A stretch of DNA of 64,000 bases from RPQJ01 sp041910015 (lineage in GTDB: Bacteria > Pseudomonadota > Gammaproteobacteria > Steroidobacterales > Steroidobacteraceae), in assembly GCA_041910015.1 (NCBI GenBank), contig JAYRRR010000125.1:1-64000 (forward strand). The letters are read 5' to 3'. The notes beneath the pieces were generated by a model. That model did no database searches. It was not told the DNA's origin and saw only the letters and a list, made by a program, of their open reading frames with translations. This document shows positions 63,119 through 64,000 of this stretch, one piece after another. Every line of letters begins with the position of its first letter. Position 1 is the stretch's first letter. A program made the position numbers and the translations under genes.

Positions 63119-64000
63119 ATGAAAGCCGTCTGGCGCTCCGGATGCCTCCTGTTCCCGTGCCTCGTCCTCTCCGCCTGCGGCGGCGGTGGGGGCGGTGGCT
63201 CCGACAATGCGGCGCCGACAGCCTCGTTTACCGCCACGCCGTCCAGCGGCAACGCTCCGCTCGTCGTCGCGTTCGATGCCTCCGCGTCGACGGACCGTGA
63301 CGGCTCGATCGCGAGCTACTCATGGAGCTTCGGCGACTCCGGATCGGCGACCGGTGTCGCCGCTTCGCACACGTTCGTATCCGGCGGCAGCTACACCGTC
63401 ACGCTGACCGTGACGGACAACAGGGGCGCCACGGGCCAGGCCACGCGCACCATCACCGCGACCGGGCCACCGCCGGCCGACGTCACCGTGAGCGGCCGCA
63501 TCACCTACCAGCGCGTGCCGTTCTTCAATGCCGGCGTGGTCGATGCCACGGCGGGCCTGAACTACGGCGGGACGTTCGCGGCGCCGGCGCGCGGCGTCGT
63601 GGTCGAGCTCGTCAACGCGGCGAGCCAGGCCGTGCTCGCGACGACGACAGCGGACGACAACGGCGACTATGCGATGACGGCGCCCGCGGACACGAGCGTG
63701 TTCGTGCGCGCGAGGGCGCAGGTCCGCAGCACCGGCGCGTGGGACATCCGGGTGCTGAACAACACGAACGCCAATGCGCTGTACGTGCTCGACTCTGCGA
63801 GCTTCAGCACCGGTACGGCGAGTGTGACGCGCAATCTGCTTGCCGAGTCGGGCTGGCCGGGTTTCGGCGGCACGACCTACAGTGGCACGCGTGCGGCGGC
63901 GCCGTTCGCGATCGTCGATACGCTGTACTCGGCCGTGAAGTTCGTCCGCGGCAATGTCGACACGCCGCCGAGCCTGCCGGCGCTGGCCGTGTTCTGGAGT
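63119..64000 (+). CDS. PKD-domain lipoprotein (5' part, continues past the window)
   Basis: 294 residues are visible with no stop before the window end. A lipoprotein signal with lipobox LSAC (about Cys20) is followed by a run of Gly. A PKD domain covers about residues 30-115 (PTASFTATPSSGNAPLVVAFDASAS ... WSFGDSGSATGVAASHTF). A beta-rich segment from about 120 looks like a carboxypeptidase-regulatory/SdrD-like fold (VSGRITYQRVPF ... ARGVVVELVNAASQAVLATTTADDNGDYAMTAP). The rest resembles the N-terminal part of large secreted proteins, with no catalytic domain yet in view. It is another surface-exposed beta-sandwich protein near the riboswitch region, but it has no GEMM aptamer upstream. Confidence 0.8.
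   Translation, partial: MKAVWRSGCLLFPCLVLSACGGGGGGGSDNAAPTASFTATPSSGNAPLVVAFDASASTDRDGSIASYSWSFGDSGSATGVAASHTFVSGGSYTVTLTVTDNRGATGQATRTITATGPPPADVTVSGRITYQRVPFFNAGVVDATAGLNYGGTFAAPARGVVVELVNAASQAVLATTTADDNGDYAMTAPADTSVFVRARAQVRSTGAWDIRVLNNTNANALYVLDSASFSTGTASVTRNLLAESGWPGFGGTTYSGTRAAAPFAIVDTLYSAVKFVRGNVDTPPSLPALAVFWS

Overview
The window is about 64 kb of G+C-rich chromosomal DNA, almost fully coding, with no insertion sequence, integrase or CRISPR array that I can see. The backbone order clpX - lon - HU - tRNA-Val/tRNA-Asp - ppiD - fabI - mltD - gloB - methyltransferase - rnhA - dnaQ - nhaB is, from memory, that of pseudomonads and related Gammaproteobacteria. The PrsK/PrsR pair, typical of exosortase/PEP-CTERM bacteria, and the GlrK-GlrR pair point to a high-G+C, probably environmental gammaproteobacterium. 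The taxonomic placement is inference.

Layout. 1-4.1 kb: proteostasis and nucleoid genes (clpX 3' part, lon with a heat-shock-like promoter, HU) followed by two tRNAs and a terminator. 4.1-14.1 kb: ppiD, then convergent fabI-mltD-gloB, then methyltransferase-rnhA-dnaQ-nhaB. A sugar aminotransferase (wbpE) is wedged between rnhA and dnaQ. 14.2-49.7 kb: one long plus-strand surface polysaccharide locus. It contains nucleotide-sugar genes (tviB, a uronate epimerase, wlbA, wbpD), pgi, two tandem Wzi-like outer-membrane proteins, a six-SLBB export protein, Wzz, Wzx and Wzy. It also carries a WbuX/WbuY/WbuZ sugar-amidation set with a second WbuX, glycosyltransferases, a second dehydrogenase/acetyltransferase/aminotransferase set, a PglC/D/E/F-like diacetylbacillosamine block, ugd, an SLC13-type permease, manC and manB. 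49.7-51.7 kb: nested palindromes, tRNA-Val, gltX, tRNA-Ala and tRNA-Glu. 51.7-58.9 kb: a signalling region with PrsK, PrsR and two homologous secreted Ig-like proteins, each placed behind its own cyclic-di-GMP-I (GEMM) riboswitch. 57.6-61 kb (minus strand): GlrK - lipoprotein - GlrR-like operon in which the GlrR AAA+ domain has lost its catalytic and sigma54-contact motifs. 61-64 kb: srkA, galE and the start of a PKD-domain lipoprotein that runs off the window.

How it fits together. The polysaccharide locus can plausibly make a Wzy-dependent repeat unit begun with a bacillosamine-type sugar-phosphate and containing 2,3-diacetamido uronic acid(s), some of them converted to acetamidino form by WbuX with ammonia from WbuY/WbuZ. 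UDP-GlcA/GalA and GDP-Man can also be supplied. Wzz, the SLBB export protein and the Wzi pair suggest export to a capsule or exopolysaccharide rather than only to LPS. Downstream, c-di-GMP sensing by riboswitches and the PrsK/PrsR system sit around two small secreted Ig-like proteins, which suggests that matrix or adhesion functions are co-regulated here. The most unusual items are the paired riboswitch/Ig-like module around prsR, the catalytically stripped GlrR, and the duplicated sugar-amidation genes.
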